64,000 bases of DNA from Ligula intestinalis. Taxonomy: Eukaryota > Platyhelminthes > Cestoda > Diphyllobothriidea > Diphyllobothriidae. This document shows positions 11,401-26,400 of the stretch, piece by piece. The notes under the pieces were generated by a model, which searched no databases, was not told the origin of the DNA, and was given only the letters and a program-made list of their open reading frames with translations. Position 1 is the stretch's first letter. Each line of letters starts with the position of its first letter. The position numbers and the translations under genes were made by a program. The DNA lies in the NCBI GenBank assembly GCA_036362985.1, contig JAYGXS010000004.1, forward strand, positions 2,710,001 to 2,774,000, written 5' to 3'.

Positions 11401-14400
11401 GGTCTCTGTGGGAAGGATTCGCAAGTGACCGACGAAGCCGATACGCAACGGCAATTCGGATAGGATAGTTTACAGGTGCTGTGTCAGTGGGGGTTCTGCT
11501 GATATATACTGCAGGCAGGCAGCCAGTCAGTCATTTACAAGTACGTAGAGTTTAAAATACAAATGAAGCAACCGTTTTTTTTTCACAAAACCCGGGAGAA
11601 AGGACACGTTGTGATAGTCAGTTGCGAGCACAGGATAACCGAACATTCCGTCCCCTTCCCTGCATCACGTGATGCTCTAAGACAAAATATGTTTATGCCT
11701 TGGGGCTCAATGTAGGGCTCTCAAATGCAGCCGTACAGCCGCTAGAACTGTAAGCAGAGGTAGAGTACCGACAAACACACAGAGTGGCTCGGGCTGACCG
11801 TTACGGACTTGAAAACTGTCACCAGCTCGTCCAGGTAGGAGCTGAGCTTTGCACCCCGCGTCCTTTGGTCATCGATAATCAATAAGTTCAGCCGGCCCGT
11901 AGCCCAATAGTTAGAGGCTTGAAGTTAATACAGCGAGTTGGAGGCTCGAGTTCTGCAAACCTGACCGTTGCAAAAAAGACTTTCAAAACGCATTTCTCGG
12001 CAGTGAACGAAGCAACACAAAATAGCTTATGGAGACAGCTGACTGATCTTGACTACGCCGAAGATATCACCTTGCTAGCGTCCAGCTTCGGTGATCTACA
12101 GTCTATAGTGTCACGGGTGAATCAGATCGCAGAATCAGTTGGCTTGACCGTAAATAGCGGGAAGTCCTAATTATTCTCGACCTGGAATTACTTACCGTCA
12201 ACTTGAAGGAGTAGAAAGCTTTCAGTACCCCGGGGCGAGGCTGCGAAGGACAACATTGTCTCTCGAGTCGATACTGCTCGCCGGGTTTTTTCGATCCTCC
12301 GAAAATGACTACAGACCCGACGTGACATCTTCATCGCCACAAAGATCTGTGTATACCATACATCCGTCCGGTCAGTCCTCCTTTGTGGATGTGAATGCTG
12401 GGCCTTGTGCGTGGAAGATGAACAAGGACTGATGTTATCCGAGCACCGTTGTCTGAGGACCACCTTTTGGAGTGAAGTACACTGACTTCGGCTCAAATGA
12501 GGTAGTCCGCATTCACTGTGGCAGTATCTCAAGGATATATAAAGTCATTGGCGTTCAGTTCATGTTTCCTGTTGGTCGCACTTGGCTCCTGATTTGCGCT
12601 CATTGCTATCGCGGTGGTTTATTTGATTGACTTCTGTTTCCCAGCACTTACTATTTGTTTGTTTTTTTTAAAATGATCTCGCGTTCTTTTCGTTGCCATG
12701 CATTTTGATTTTTAAAATAATAGCGCTTCTTTCCTACGCTCTAATCTTCTATCTATTATTCTTGCCCTGATATGACCCATCCACCTAACCTCTATTATAA
12801 CTAATCCCTTTTATACAATCCTGGTTTTTTTGTGACTGTGGTGATGCTTGCATGGAACCCTTACCTCCAACGTTACACGCTTGCTCTAAATTTACATCGA
12901 GAAAAAATGTCCTGTTTCTACAAATTACCACTACTACTTGTAGGCATCCCTTGCGACTGTAAAAAGCGGCCGTTCAACAATCCAAATGGAACATCACGAT
13001 CGAAAGGTACAGCTCCTCATCAACGCGGTGGACTTTAAGAAGGCCACAAAGCCCTACTTCTGGTCCATCACCTTCTTCACCCTCTTCCTTGTCACCCTCT
13101 TCCTGGGTCTGCTGATCATCTGCCTGCGCCACGTCTACATGAACATTGTCCTCTCGCCCTACTTGGGTGAAGCGATTGGTCCGCTCATTTGTGGAGGCTC
13201 CTTCCTCTTCCTGGGAGCCGGGTTCAAATTCCTCTATGATGCCTACCAGATGGGGGCCAAGGAACGGCAGAAAATAAAGGTATGTGTTAGTGAGGCAATG
13301 ATTTCATAGGAATTTGCATAAATTCAAAGACCGGAGAAAATAATCTCGCCCCATATTTCCCCTACTCCAAAGAGATTGATAGAGGGAAAGAAATTCAGCT
13401 TGAACTGGGAAGTGGCCGCAAGCATTGTTAGTGGCCCAGGTCATTATATTTTTATCGAAATTTTTAAAGGCGTTTTCGATTGGGTGAGATTACTTAATTG
13501 GGGCTTCAGATGTTAGTGTCATGTAGAACAATTCTATGATATTTCAAATACATCGGGACGCCAGCTTGTTGATAAAAGTCTTTTTGGTTGCCTGCTGAAA
13601 CCTCAATTTATAAAAAGCGACTACGAAAATATGATGCATTTTGCTATCAATGGTCGAGACCCCTGGAAATTCAAGTGTATTTTACAGGAAGTGCAAGCAC
13701 AGGTATTATATCTTACGCCCCTTCGATAGCCAGCTAGGCCTTCAAGTTTCCTCCTCGAAGAGAGCCTATTATTCGGCCTAAAAGTCTCTGTTTGTGAGAT
13801 GGTAACAGTCTGTTATCGGTTACACTACGAAAACCGATGGCCCCAGAATTCTGTAATAGGGGAACGGGGGTAATTTGGGTAATACGGTTGAGACATTGTG
13901 GGGCGCGCGATATTGAAAAATAACTAAAAAATGAAAACAATTAATAAACTAATATAAAGATAAATTTTAAAAAAGTTGTCACCGTCACCGGTCCCGTATT
14001 ACAGAACTCTGGGGTTGTTGGTATCCTTTGTGTTACCTATGATAGACTGTAACTTTTGAGAATTTTTTAGATCGTATGATGACCATTTAAACTGCATCAT
14101 ATGTGTGCTTTTATTCAGACTCCTCCCGAAGTATTTGCTATTGTCAACGTCCATTGTAAAATTCGATGAGCACTATATGGTGTCACCTTGGTGACGCATT
14201 GAAATTTGTGCCATTTCTTAAACGGAAGCCGTAAAGCTAAAAACAGCGGTGGAACGGACTCAAAAATATTTGGAAGTTAGGAAACTGTTTTATAAGCTAA
14301 ACCTCACCTTCCTCTGTGTATAAAATTGGAAGAAGACCTGCATTTCTATCAGATTAGTACGTTTTCTATAACATATATTTGAATTTTCTAGGCTACCTAA

Positions 14401-17400
14401 AATCTATGGAAAAAATGTACTATTAAACGTATGGCCTTGCGTAGAATATGCCTCTCGGACTAACTTCGTACGGTGTACACATCAAAGAACGTGTTTGCCC
14501 GTAAAAGTACTCATGCAAACTTCGGTGTGCAATCGAAACAGCTCAAACCATAAAATAATTAAAAACGGATGAGGCATCTCGTTAGCACCAAATACATTTT
14601 TAGGAGGAGTATCCACTTTAAAATATTCTACAAGCTTGAACTTGGTCACAGTTTTGATGAATACTTGACACTGAAAGTTTTAAAGTAAAACTGTTTTTGT
14701 TTTCCTTGTAGTACCAATCCGCAAGTGCATCGACAGTGGCTGTCAAGTTAGCCGAGGCGCCTGCCGTAGAAGCGACGTAAGTTTGCGTTTCTCTCTCTCA
14801 TGACTGTCGTGCATCTCGATAGCCAAAACGCCGGCCCCTCCTAAAGTGAGCAGCATCGCTGTTGATTTAAATCAAAGTTTACATCGCATCGACTGATTTC
14901 AGGCGCTAGGCGGAGCTGGCTGGGTTTGCCTGCATCTCTTATTATCTCAGTGCATGCTGCTGCCGATACTGGGATGACCTCTTCCACAATAAATTTGACA
15001 GTTAGATCCTGAATAGAAGCAGATATGCGTGCCCCAGGTTCTTGTTGTAAATAAGAAGAAGACGCGATCTCTTGAACGGCAATTTTATTCTTCGGAGCTT
15101 TCGGCTCCTCATGAAAAGCCATCATCAGAGAAAATGAGCAGGCAGCAAGCGTTGGCTACGCGTCAATGGGGGTGAGGAGGGGTGGCACTTGTGATTAGTC
15201 CATGCCCATGCCATCTTATCGTGTGTCCCCTGCACGCGTCCCTGGAGTTATGGCGTGTGACCTTGATGTGGCAGCCTGCATGCTTGTACAGGAACTGGGC
15301 CGTGGTTTCTGGTCACGGGTATGGATGGCAAAATAACAGGGCGATATGTTCACATGTCTGTTGATGGAGTTAGGATCTGACACCCAGACCTCCAGCCGTT
15401 CTCGCCCCGTCTTATTACTGGCTCGTGCCATTATCCGTGTGTTCACGAAGTCGGGTCGTTGCCTTGTTCCAGAGTGTGGGCAGCGATCTGGGACTGCAGT
15501 CGCCTTTCCACACTGCCCGTTTGTGCTTCGTTATTCGCGAGCTAAATCGTCGCCCGGTGTGCCCTGTATAATGGCAAGAACAGTCGCGACATAACACCTG
15601 ATAAATGACACAAGACTGCTTACCTACATTCATCGGGTCTTTTGTTTGCATGACTCGTGAACGCATGGTTGTTGTCAGGCGATGAGCAATACCCACGCCG
15701 AGCTCTGCAGCGATACGCTCAGGTGCTTCTGGCACATTTTCAATGTACGATAGAGGGTACCAGAGCGTTGGTGGTCCCCTCTCGATTGTTCCTCGTGGGC
15801 GCGTTTGGAGGCAGTGGCTGATGAAGGTGTTCGGGTATCGATTCCTGGCCAGTTGGTCCTAAAGATGTCGTAATTCTTGCTTTCGCCCCTCTGGTTCACT
15901 GCAGTGTGTCTTCATTCTCCGAAATAGTGCTCTAATACAGCCACGTTTATACGATATTGGTTGATTGCTATGGAAGCTGAGCACCTGGGTTGTGTTAGTT
16001 GCCTTTCTACAAACCGTGGTGTGATTTATTGTTTGCTTGGAGAGTTTAATAGTCGTTTGACCCTATACTCAGGAAAGATTACCCTTATGCTAGAAGGCGG
16101 CAGTGCGGGGAATCCGAAGATGACTTAAGTTAAATGAATGTACTAACCCTCTGAATGAGAGGTATTAACCTCTCATTAAGGACGTAAACTTCGGAAAAGA
16201 TCCTAAGGTGTATGCAGTAAAAACTGCCTTCCCACCTGTCTGCCCACACTTTTAGTCGATTTTTATCTGCGCTTTTTGGATTGGTCGATCGCATTTGATT
16301 GGTGCGGCCGTGATAATAGTAAATCGATTACACGAGACGGCCAGGTGGTCTATGTAGGCTGTCCAAACTCACTGCGTCAGCTTAAGTGATGGGCGAACCC
16401 CAGCCGTTAGTACTTTTAAGTCCTATCTCCAATAGAAAATTAGCCTGGATAGCCAGGTTACCATCTTCGTCAGTGCACGGATAAAATGGCATAAACCAAT
16501 CAAAGAAATTCAAAAAATCCATCAAGCACAAGGCTTGGTTACTCGGTAAGTTAGCGAATTTCTTGCTAACATTTTGACTTTGACAATAGCCAGGAACTCA
16601 TCATTGTAGGAAGTGTGTTCATCACACGGGTTTTGATACCCCCTCGTCTTGTTGTGCTTCGCGGACAGTAGCAAAGCGACCAGAAATACAGAGTCTCTCT
16701 TAAAATGTACACACATTTTAAATAATTGTAAAATTGGTGTTTATTATAATTTTATTATTTCACAAATGAAAACAATATTTACAAGTATATTTTTTATTGT
16801 TTTTAAAATGTATTTTGACTGTGAAAACAGTGGCTGAATTGAGAGAAGCCATTTAGCCTGTATGCACACGAACACCAAGGGAATTGTTCCATGGTGTGTG
16901 CGATTCCAGTGCTTCGTGTTTTCAGCAGTGCCATGATCAAGATGGACGTCAGTTTGAGAACATTTAATAAAAAAACAATAAAATGGTACTTGTAAATACT
17001 TTTTACAGTTTTGAGATGCTGAAATTATGATAAACACTAACTTAAAAATTATGTAAAATGTGTATACATTTTTTTGGGACACCCTGTATATGTTGGAGCC
17101 AGACCCAATGAATCAAGAAGGGGGCTAAGATCCCGCAGTTGAACTCCTGGATGCTTAAAACCTGGAGTTTGTAATGATCATCTGATGGTGACTGAAAGGC
17201 TAGAAATTACCACTTCAGTCCCCCTTGTCTTTACTGAACCTCTTCTCAAGGCACCCCCGTAAATTTTAGAATTATCTCGATGAAGAAAGTACTTTGTGCG
17301 GCATTTATCAGAATAATTACAGTCGAATTGACTATCATGGGATGAAATTATTAGGAAAAAAGCTATTTTAGCTAGACGATAATATCAGAATATGTTGCTG

Positions 17401-20400
17401 TAAAACAGTAGCGCTAGATGAAAACAAGTTTTGCGATCACTCTGCTATTGAGCATAAAAATTGGTACAGTTCTGCGAATCCTGCAAACAAAATTCAGGTC
17501 GAAATTAAACCGGGTAATTTAGCGTATATCTGGACATGTTATTTTGATAAACTGAGTGGATTTAATAATGAGAAGGGCTTTGGCTTGGAAAAATAACTGG
17601 TCTTTTTTATTTAATTACTCAGAGAAGAGCTGGTCAGTGGAAAGACAACTGACAAAGCACTGTCCCGGGCGCCGATTGGAACTCGAACTGTGGCACCGTC
17701 CGTCCTCTCCTACTGACCGCTCTCACGCGCCCCCGGCCCCACTCACTTCTAACAACCGTCCTCTGTATTTAAGTGTCCGATTTCCTTTCTATCATTTCTC
17801 CTCCGCCGAATATATTTTGCAATTTTTTACTATAAAAATGCAAAATAGACTTTTAATTGAATGTGTTAATGTTCATATGTTGATGAATTGTCCCCTGGGT
17901 GCCCTGCAAAAGCGAGGATGTAGTACTTTTGACAAAAAAATGTTCTTTGATGGGAAAAGACTGACGGGAGTCTGAACGGACTCCTACACACAGAAGCGAA
18001 GAGCTTCACGCCTTCGTCTTGTCGTTTGGCCTAAAAAACCGACCCAAAACAGTTATGCTTGCCTCTGCTGGCTAGCCTCCGGGATGCATATGATTTGTGA
18101 ATTGTTTGCTCCCCTTACATGTTTACTTTTTCAGTTAACCCAATCGTGAAAAATTCAAGGCGTCAGTGTGAGTCGAACCTACACAAGAGAGAAGGCTTTT
18201 GCGCAGCCAACGCTCTACCACTGAGCTACGGGACTCACCGTGAGCCGTGAATTTAATTGCAATCGGATCAATTTAGCCCGTCCAACTTAGTGCTCGCATG
18301 AAATCAACCAGTAGGGAAGAGCAAGCAAATTTTGCCAAACCCGCTAACAAGTAAGTGAGCCTAGAAGTCATCCCGATGGATTCTTGATGACTGCTTGGGA
18401 AACCCTTCTTAGGCGATCAGCTTGCTGTATCCGTAATTGTGGATTTCATATGAGCCTCGTAGCTCAATGGTAGAGGTTTGGCTGCGCGAAAACCTTCCCT
18501 GCTGTGTGGGTTCGACTCCCACCGAGGCCACGAATTTTTCACAAAGGGTCAACTGAATTAAGGAAATCTGCAAAATTCCCTTAACAATATTTACTCATAT
18601 AAGGCTCAGTGGCCAAGTCTTAAAGTCTGCTCTTCAGCTCCTATGTTGCATGTTTAATGTGAACGTGGTGCTATGCCAGGTTACCGTGGCGTAGAAGTTT
18701 TCCAGCTAACACTCTACCAGACGACGCCATCAGTCCAGTGTGTGTTGTCTGTTTAGTGTCCACTGGGGATGAACTGTTGCACATTTTCGACTGGTTCTTT
18801 TGCGACCACTGGCCAGCATTTTTCTGGGTCACATTACCGAACCCTATCGTCTGCGAAGGATGCAGAAATGCTTGCGTAAGTAGGCCTGCTGAGACGTCGA
18901 GAACGGTTGACGAACTCCACCGAGGGAAGACGAGCCGAACTACGATCTTATGTGTCATCTAGGTTGTAGAAGATAGAGACGAAGGTGTAAGCTGGTTCAA
19001 CTAACAGTTATGTGGCTGTCGAGTTGAACACAGCTCCGCGGAATCCCAGCTGAGGGCTATGTTCTAGAACGCTGGGTTTACTGATGAGTCTGCTGGAAGT
19101 CATTAGCGTATGCCGTACAAGTACTTGTAACCAACCTAAATGATGTCGTACTTGGGGCCACTGCACGTATAACACACATTCACTATTGCGTCGACATGCA
19201 TCCATCATCCAACCGCACCAACGAACTAGAAGCGGCCATAGAGCTGCAACATGAGACAACAGCAGCCGTAAATGGCACGCAATTTGGTTTGTACTAACGC
19301 AGCATTTACTACACTTTCTCACCCTTAAGTCTCTAGTGGTATAACGACCAGAGGAGGACTAGGGCGCAGTGTTTAACAAAGCTACACCGTTCGTCTACGC
19401 GCGCAACACACGAGCTGGTCCACACAGCCTCACCAGAGAACTGTAAGAATGCCACGAGTTCACAACAACAGCTGCCGCTATCGGAAGCAGTCACTTTAGC
19501 CCGACTTTCTGGCCTGTTATATACCAAATTGTCGCGTCACTCGGTGACATTCCAAACCATGAGTCCTTGACGCATTGTGATAGGCTCAGGCGCGTCATAG
19601 GGAGTGACGCGCCGATTTGCTGTAGGAATGGATTTCTCGTGCCTTTTCCCATTTCCACTCACAGGGTAACTGTTTGAACCTACCAACCAGCCGTTGAAGA
19701 CCAGCGTCTAAAAGGTGCTGCCTCTCTCCACGCACTTAAAGTAGTAGTCACGGTCACGTGCCATTGCCCAATTTTCGCTGTCAGCATCATTTTTATAGGA
19801 TTTCAGGACAGCTTATGTTACAGACGATGATAAAAATACCTTATAGGAAAAACCACAGCCTTAATTTCGTTGCATTACTACCTACTTATTTCGTAGGAGT
19901 GAAAATTCTTGGCTTCACTGCCTTTTTAGAGGTGTCGGTTGTGTTCTTAATAGTCTAACACAGGCAATTATAAATCCTGTCACGTGTCCGATCCACACAT
20001 TCCATTGTATCCCCAATAGAAATCTTCAGCGACACGTGATTAATTTTCGATTTCGGCATTTGTAATTCATGTCGCGTTTCGGTTCATTTGCTCACATCGG
20101 CATATTCCATTGCACTCCCTAAATGAAATACCGCCATAGCCACTTGTTAACTAGATAGCAACTGAATCCTTTTAGGCAATCGTTCTTCACAAGTACGAAA
20201 AAAATGGCCTCAACGCATTTTGCGGCGTAGAACTGTAAGGCTTTTAAAGAGCACACAAGTCACAGATTCATGCTATCGAGGACATTTCAATAAATCTTGC
20301 AGAGAAAAGAAGGAGTACTGGTACTTGTCCCCGATTGAGCTGTGATCAAGGCCGCTTCGAGGATTTTGTATCGAGCAGTCCTCACGTCTCGTAAGGGGTA

Positions 20401-23400
20401 CAGGCGACTCTGTTTTGTTCGTTTCAGGTAACTGGCTCTGATGCTTTGGCTCAAGAGTAGACCAACGGTGTCGAGCTAACCCATTTATTGGCAGTTCACT
20501 GACGTCAGGTGAGTGCCGTTATTGGGCCAGTTCGCAATGCCCCAGTAGCATTGTCGACGCTGGTTCACAAATGATTACTTATTTGACCGACGCATTTTAC
20601 ACCTAGCCTTTTTACTATTTGCGCCTGTCGACGTCGTGGGTATTTCAGAACCAGACGAAAAGGTCATCATCGTCATCATCATCATCATCATCACATTTTC
20701 TGGGTTTCAGCAGCACGCCGCGAAAGCAACGCATCTACTCGGACTTCTGTTGGCAGTCCAAATGACGGCCACCTCGCTTTTCTCCAGGGTCAAGCGAAAC
20801 CCAGTTTTCAAGTTAAAAAAGAGTGTGCTGCTCAGTAATTCCAATCTTCATTCAAAAACCGCCGAAAGCAAAATATTAAACCTTGAGTTAAATACACACC
20901 ATAAGGAAGAGAAAGCAAACACGAAAGTTGAACCCTAGGAGGCGGGAGGCTACAACTCATCACATGGGAGTGGGTTGGTGGGTAGGGGGCTTGCTTAGCG
21001 TTCTAAACGTTAATCTATTTACAAATTTCCGGGCCTCGCTTCACCCTTCCCTTTCAGGCCACGTCTAACTGGCCAGTCGAAGCAGCGGATACATCCTACT
21101 GGGCAGAAAAGTGAAGTCCAGTTGGACGGAGAGCTGGGGAGAGCGCAGGTCAGGCGGCCGATTGGCCGGCAGTTGTTTGGCACTGGGCCGCTTTTCGGGC
21201 CGAGCAGCCAGGAGACGCGTCACAACGTAGTTGTTCTTCGCCAGGTGATCCATGTCGGCCAGACTGTCTACCGGACCCAGCGGCAGCAGACCACTCTCGG
21301 CGGAGTAGACGGAGCCGCTGCCACCGCCAGGCGAGCCGGAGTCGCGCAGTTTGGCGAGCAGGGCTTCAGCGTTGCGCAGGCACTGTCTGGCCACGCCGTA
21401 GATCTTACTGGCCAATTGGTAGAGATCCGTGGTGGAGCAGTCAGCGAAGTGGCCCATCGTGAGGTACTCGTGGGCGGACTTGAAGGCGACCAGAGCGCCA
21501 CCGGGGTCGGCCAGGGGGGAGGTGGGCGAGCTGATGAGGCTGCCAAGGCGGCGGATGAATTGCGTACGCAGGGAACCGTAGAATCGGCGCTGACCGGGCG
21601 TGAAGGACACACCCGGCGCGGGGCTCTGCTCCAACGCGTTCAGATCGATGCCAACCTCATGCTGGAAGGCGCGCAACACGTAGATGTTGGCGGCGCAGAT
21701 AAAGCGGTGCATGTTGGCCAGCTCCATCTGTTTGAGTGGAAGCAAGGAAACAGAATAAGTTCTCGTAAAAACACCCAACTCAGGAAACAAAAACCAGGTC
21801 TGGCTGTAGTATGGGACCAAGTGGAATAAGAACGAAAATGATAGGGCTACATGGCGGAAAAGAGTTTGTATTTTTGGGAAAAAAATGTTTAAATAGTTTG
21901 TTGACCTTGGAAAGCATCCTGAAAATTTAAACATATGTGGCTAAACAACGCCAGCATACGAAGGGTTGTAGTGGCTGCAGACGGTGAGGTTGGTACACAC
22001 ATGAACGTGCAAGAGACCCGAAGGCTTTTTAGTCAGTGCGAACTTTGAATAGGGTCGATGAACGCGACACCAAACACACACTTGCCAATGACATGAGAAA
22101 AGATGGAAAAAATTGCGGAAACTAATCTACTAATGACAGAAGTGCATAATATGTAAATAGAGGCAGATAGGCATGCACCGATCAGTTCGAAGACACACTC
22201 GTCTGTCCATGGTGCCTTACGACCTCACTCTCGAGACAGGCGACAAGGTAGCTACTGTTATAGATGGAAGGACTTGACAGACAAAGACAAGAGAGACTAA
22301 GGTGCCCATTTCTGGCTTATGAGCTGCCGTCAGCTGTATGTACAAGAGTGCAATCTGGGGGATTCTCTCGTGGGCGTAGGATTACCGGTGCGGAACGCAG
22401 CGCTATGGAGAACTGCACGGGTGGGACATGGGGTACTGACTAAGAGCGAGAAGAAACGGTACGAACTGTGATGACGAGAGTTGTGAGATGGAGTTCTGTG
22501 TTTGTGAGGGGAAATGAGCACCGGTATCTTTACTGGCACGCGATCACATCGTTCCTATCCTGGGCTCGCGCCAAAGTGCCGTTAAATAAACCTGGTATCT
22601 TACGGGGTGAAAGACTATATTTCCAAAACACCAATGACTGGAAAACCCACAAACCGACTAAGAAAACATGTGTTTCAATGGTATAGAAACCGACGCGGCA
22701 GGGCCGAATGGAAACTGAACACAACTACTTTTACAATATAACCCGATAATTATCAATATTATTCTGAGTTGCGCCTCACATTGCATTTTTTTCTCTTCAA
22801 AAAAGAAATCTGGTCTGGTGCTGCAGCAACAGCAGCGGCCAATAACAGCAGCCCAGGCTCACAGAGTGTGATTGCAGTTACTTGTACTTACTTCGGCTAG
22901 CACCAGTTCTGGTTCGACAGACCCCAGAGTTCAGGACAAGTGTCTCGAGTGCTCACGCACCCTTGCGGGATAGAGCAGTGACAAGATTACTGGCTCGTTT
23001 CTGCTGCCAATTTCTGCTTATGTCCCCGATGATGAAGCCGCGACGGATGTCGAAACGTCAGGCGAATAAAAGTATGGTCCCAGCGATCGAGCTGCCTTCT
23101 TCTCAATTACTTCCTGGGACTCGCATGTTCGCTTTTATTGGCAATTACTGGCCTATCCCGTACCCAGGACAGAGGGCTACCAGGCTGCGACTCTAGTGTG
23201 AAACAGTGCTTAAGAGCGGCTACAGGCAGTAAACAATCGCAAATGGCAACTGGGCATGGTAAAATTCCGTCAATCGGAATAGGTATATGGGTGTGATGCA
23301 GACACGGAGAGCAAGTTTCTATCCAACTAATACAGATCGGCCTTCCATTCTATATTCCCGCCCCCGTTACCTCAGACTACTGGCAAACTGTTTAGAGTAA

Positions 23401-26400
23401 GCGATGAAGCTCGCTAAATATTAACTGTGATTATGAAACGTGGTTTCGGCTGGACTTGGAATATGGATTACAGTAGAGCATAATCTTTATAGTATCACAA
23501 TCGTGACAAGTTATCGGCATTTGAATGCACATTTTCAGGCCACCTTCAAAAGCTTGTCCTGTAAAAGTGAATATTTAAGTATTCTTGATTTTCCTATTAA
23601 TCTGTAAAGCCTTTATGGATACAAAAAGATTTTGTAGAAAAAAAGATACGAAGGCATTGCTTCTATACTCATTTTATAGTATCCACGTTTTATCCCGATT
23701 TTTTATTCAAAGAAAGGAGAACTTCTAGTTTGTAATTATGAAGCAGTTTAAGACCACGAAATGTTTGTTCAAAGAGAATCGTATCTCTTAGTGTATTACT
23801 GCTCTTTATAAAGTATACGACATGGTCCATATCCATCAGATACTGTTATGAATTAAACTGACCAACCTCATCAGTAGTAATCGGAATTTAAAAATGCCTT
23901 GGTGATCAGGAAAGATTACGTAATGTACGTTGTAATACTTATGGTCATACAATAAAAATACAATTACTTGAGTCAAACCATTATGCGGACTTTCGAATGC
24001 AACCCTTTTCGCCCGTCTGAAAAAACCGTAATCGATAAAAATAAGTAATTAAGTAGTATGATTTTTCGATTGACTTTTGGTATCCATAAACCTTCAAAAG
24101 TACTGTACTGAGAAAATGCACAAAGATATTTTTGGCCATACTCATTTGGTTGCAAATCGCATTTTCTTAAAATGTTATACCCAAAGGAGGGGTATTGGTC
24201 ATGTTTAAATAAGTTGCAAGGCCGTGCAATGTCTATTAAAATGGCAGCTCACCTGCTTTTGTAGTAGTGCTTCCTTATACATACGTATAGGAAGTGGAAC
24301 CGACAAACACAAAGGAGACCAGAATGATCATTTTTGGCTTATATACCGTCATCAGCCAGTCATACCCAACCTCAGAGGTGGAAACCCCCGAAATTCAAAA
24401 CTGCGACCTTTAGCCAATGAGGGCAAAATTTTACCATTGTATAAAGGATCCGTCGTTTATGTCGGTTGCGATCGGAAATATGATGAAAGAAGGGCAATCA
24501 CCAACCTGGTTAAGGAAAGCCAGCTCAGTCTTATTCAGGAAAATATAGACCAACGCCTTTAAACTCCTTATTATTTAGCGTACAGCAGCTAATAAATCTA
24601 AGGTACAGGAGAACATTTCCAAAGAGGTCATTTATATAGTTGCAGACGTAAAGCGAGTAAACGTCGGAAAAGAAAACACACACGACAATTATAAACAATA
24701 ATACTACTGAAAAATAGCTAGTATTATGTTTTATAGCATGCAAACGCTTGGTGGCGTGCTAAACTAATAGGCTTATGGTAGTTTCAGATGACGTAATGGT
24801 ACGCATAGCTGTACTGGTCAAACTTCATCTTAAAGATGACCACGAATGGAAACGTGAAAATGTCCGCAGGCAGGGCATTTCATGCCTGAATTATTCTCTT
24901 AAAGAAGAACTTTCTTGGCCCCATCTTGTCCCAGTCGCACGTAATTTGAGAGGATATCCTGCAAGCTAGTGGTTTCAATGTCCGTGGTGCAGTGGTAAAC
25001 CATTGGACTCAATGGCCAAAGGTCGTGAGTTCGAATCTCGGGGGTCACCACCCCTGGAGCTGGGTATTACTGATTTCTGACGGATAATAAACCAGAAATG
25101 TCCATTTCGGTTTTCCTTGTCGGTGAGAAGAAGATGCGATAGATGGGACAAGACCTTTGTTCGCATGATGATTCGAAGCTCGTCACGGCACGGCTTTCGA
25201 ATTTGAGCAACCCATTTTTTTTGCTCTCCATTAACGTGGGAACTTATTATCCTATACCATCCTATACCTATACTATATGCAACACCAACATCGACAATTT
25301 TCCGTAGGATGACAATACGAAGAAAAAGCGTATGAAGAAGCGGAAATGGAGCAGTTGAAAGCCAATCTGTCTCCATAGTTGAAGTGAATGGCGTGAAAAA
25401 CTTAACTTGTGAGTATTACATGACTTTTTATCTTTGGCCTTTTAAAATTACCCTTTATTTACCTTACCATCTGCTCTCCGTGAACGGAGCCGTTTTTGCT
25501 GAAAATTAAGGTTTGTAAAATCCTCAATATAGCATTCTTCTTCTTCTTCTTCTTCAAAGGATCCTTCCTCACAGACATTAGCAGACATGGGTAATTCCTG
25601 CACAGGGAGTGACAATATTTACAGGATGCAGTCACTATGATACTGCAAACCTATGAAAATTAACGAGTCCCCGATTAAGGACAATTGCTCGCTTGTACGC
25701 TAATTGCATGATGACTGGCGTGCGGGCCGTGACCCGCTTAACGTGCACCACACGTGGTGGAATTAGACTTGATTATGACCCGGCCATCTGTTTTCCCCGG
25801 CGTTGGCGTTGGCCTGTGCTTTTTTCAAGTGGCGACTTGTTTTGGTCAAATTGAGCCTCAACACCGTATATGGATTTGGTAGGTCGTTGCACTTGTTTAT
25901 AGACTGGGGACCCGTGAGCCATGACTTTTGTCAGTTCTACTTTATCATATTCTGCAAGCAGCTATGCAACTACTTGTGAGGGCTCCAAGGTAAAACGGAG
26001 ACCGGTGGGCCCCTAACTATCATATATGTAGGGCAGGTCAAAGTTTGCACGTCCAACACCGATATAATACGAAGCAGAAGGCAAGGCTGGCTAACTCAAG
26101 ACTACCAGACGCAGCTACCACCCAACTCGGGAACCATAACAGACGCGTCTACGAATTGCGTTCCCACCCGCCCTCCCGGCGGCCAAGGTCTGCTACACCC
26201 ATCTCCCTACGTTGGATCAACTCTCCCCTCCGCCCAATCCGTGTTTTTGATGACGGAACAGCCCCTCCCGGCCACGCTGCTCCGACTCCTCCTCCTTGCC
26301 GCCGGAATCGAGGCCAACCCTGGACCCCTCTGGTACTGCTCGTTCTGCCGAGTCCGTGTGGGCCGCCGCGACTGGTCTGTACGTTGCGGTTCCTGCAATG

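Noticed and set aside
15078..15131. Functional hammerhead at the end of the 15-kb PLE fragment
   Set aside because: CTGATGA, a stem and GAAA are present, but the cleavage dinucleotide and most of stems I and III are lost, and a strong GGAGC/GCTCC hairpin competes.
17556..17975. 139-codon open frame
   Set aside because: Composition shifts along the frame, with no domain and no splice or start context; probably chance.
18454..18530. Possible tRNA gene (good acceptor and T arms)
   Set aside because: The anticodon arm would have a 10-nt loop, and the D stem is mismatched. A matching inverted copy with the same non-tRNA tail lies nearby, so it is a SINE.
21122..21829. Long plus-strand open frame of 235 codons
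   Set aside because: It is the antisense shadow of NAA35 exon 3, whose GC-rich codons leave few stops on the other strand.
24985..25055. Possible tRNA gene at a SINE head
   Set aside because: The A and B boxes are good, but the acceptor stem does not close and the sequence runs directly into the SINE body with the hammerhead remnant.
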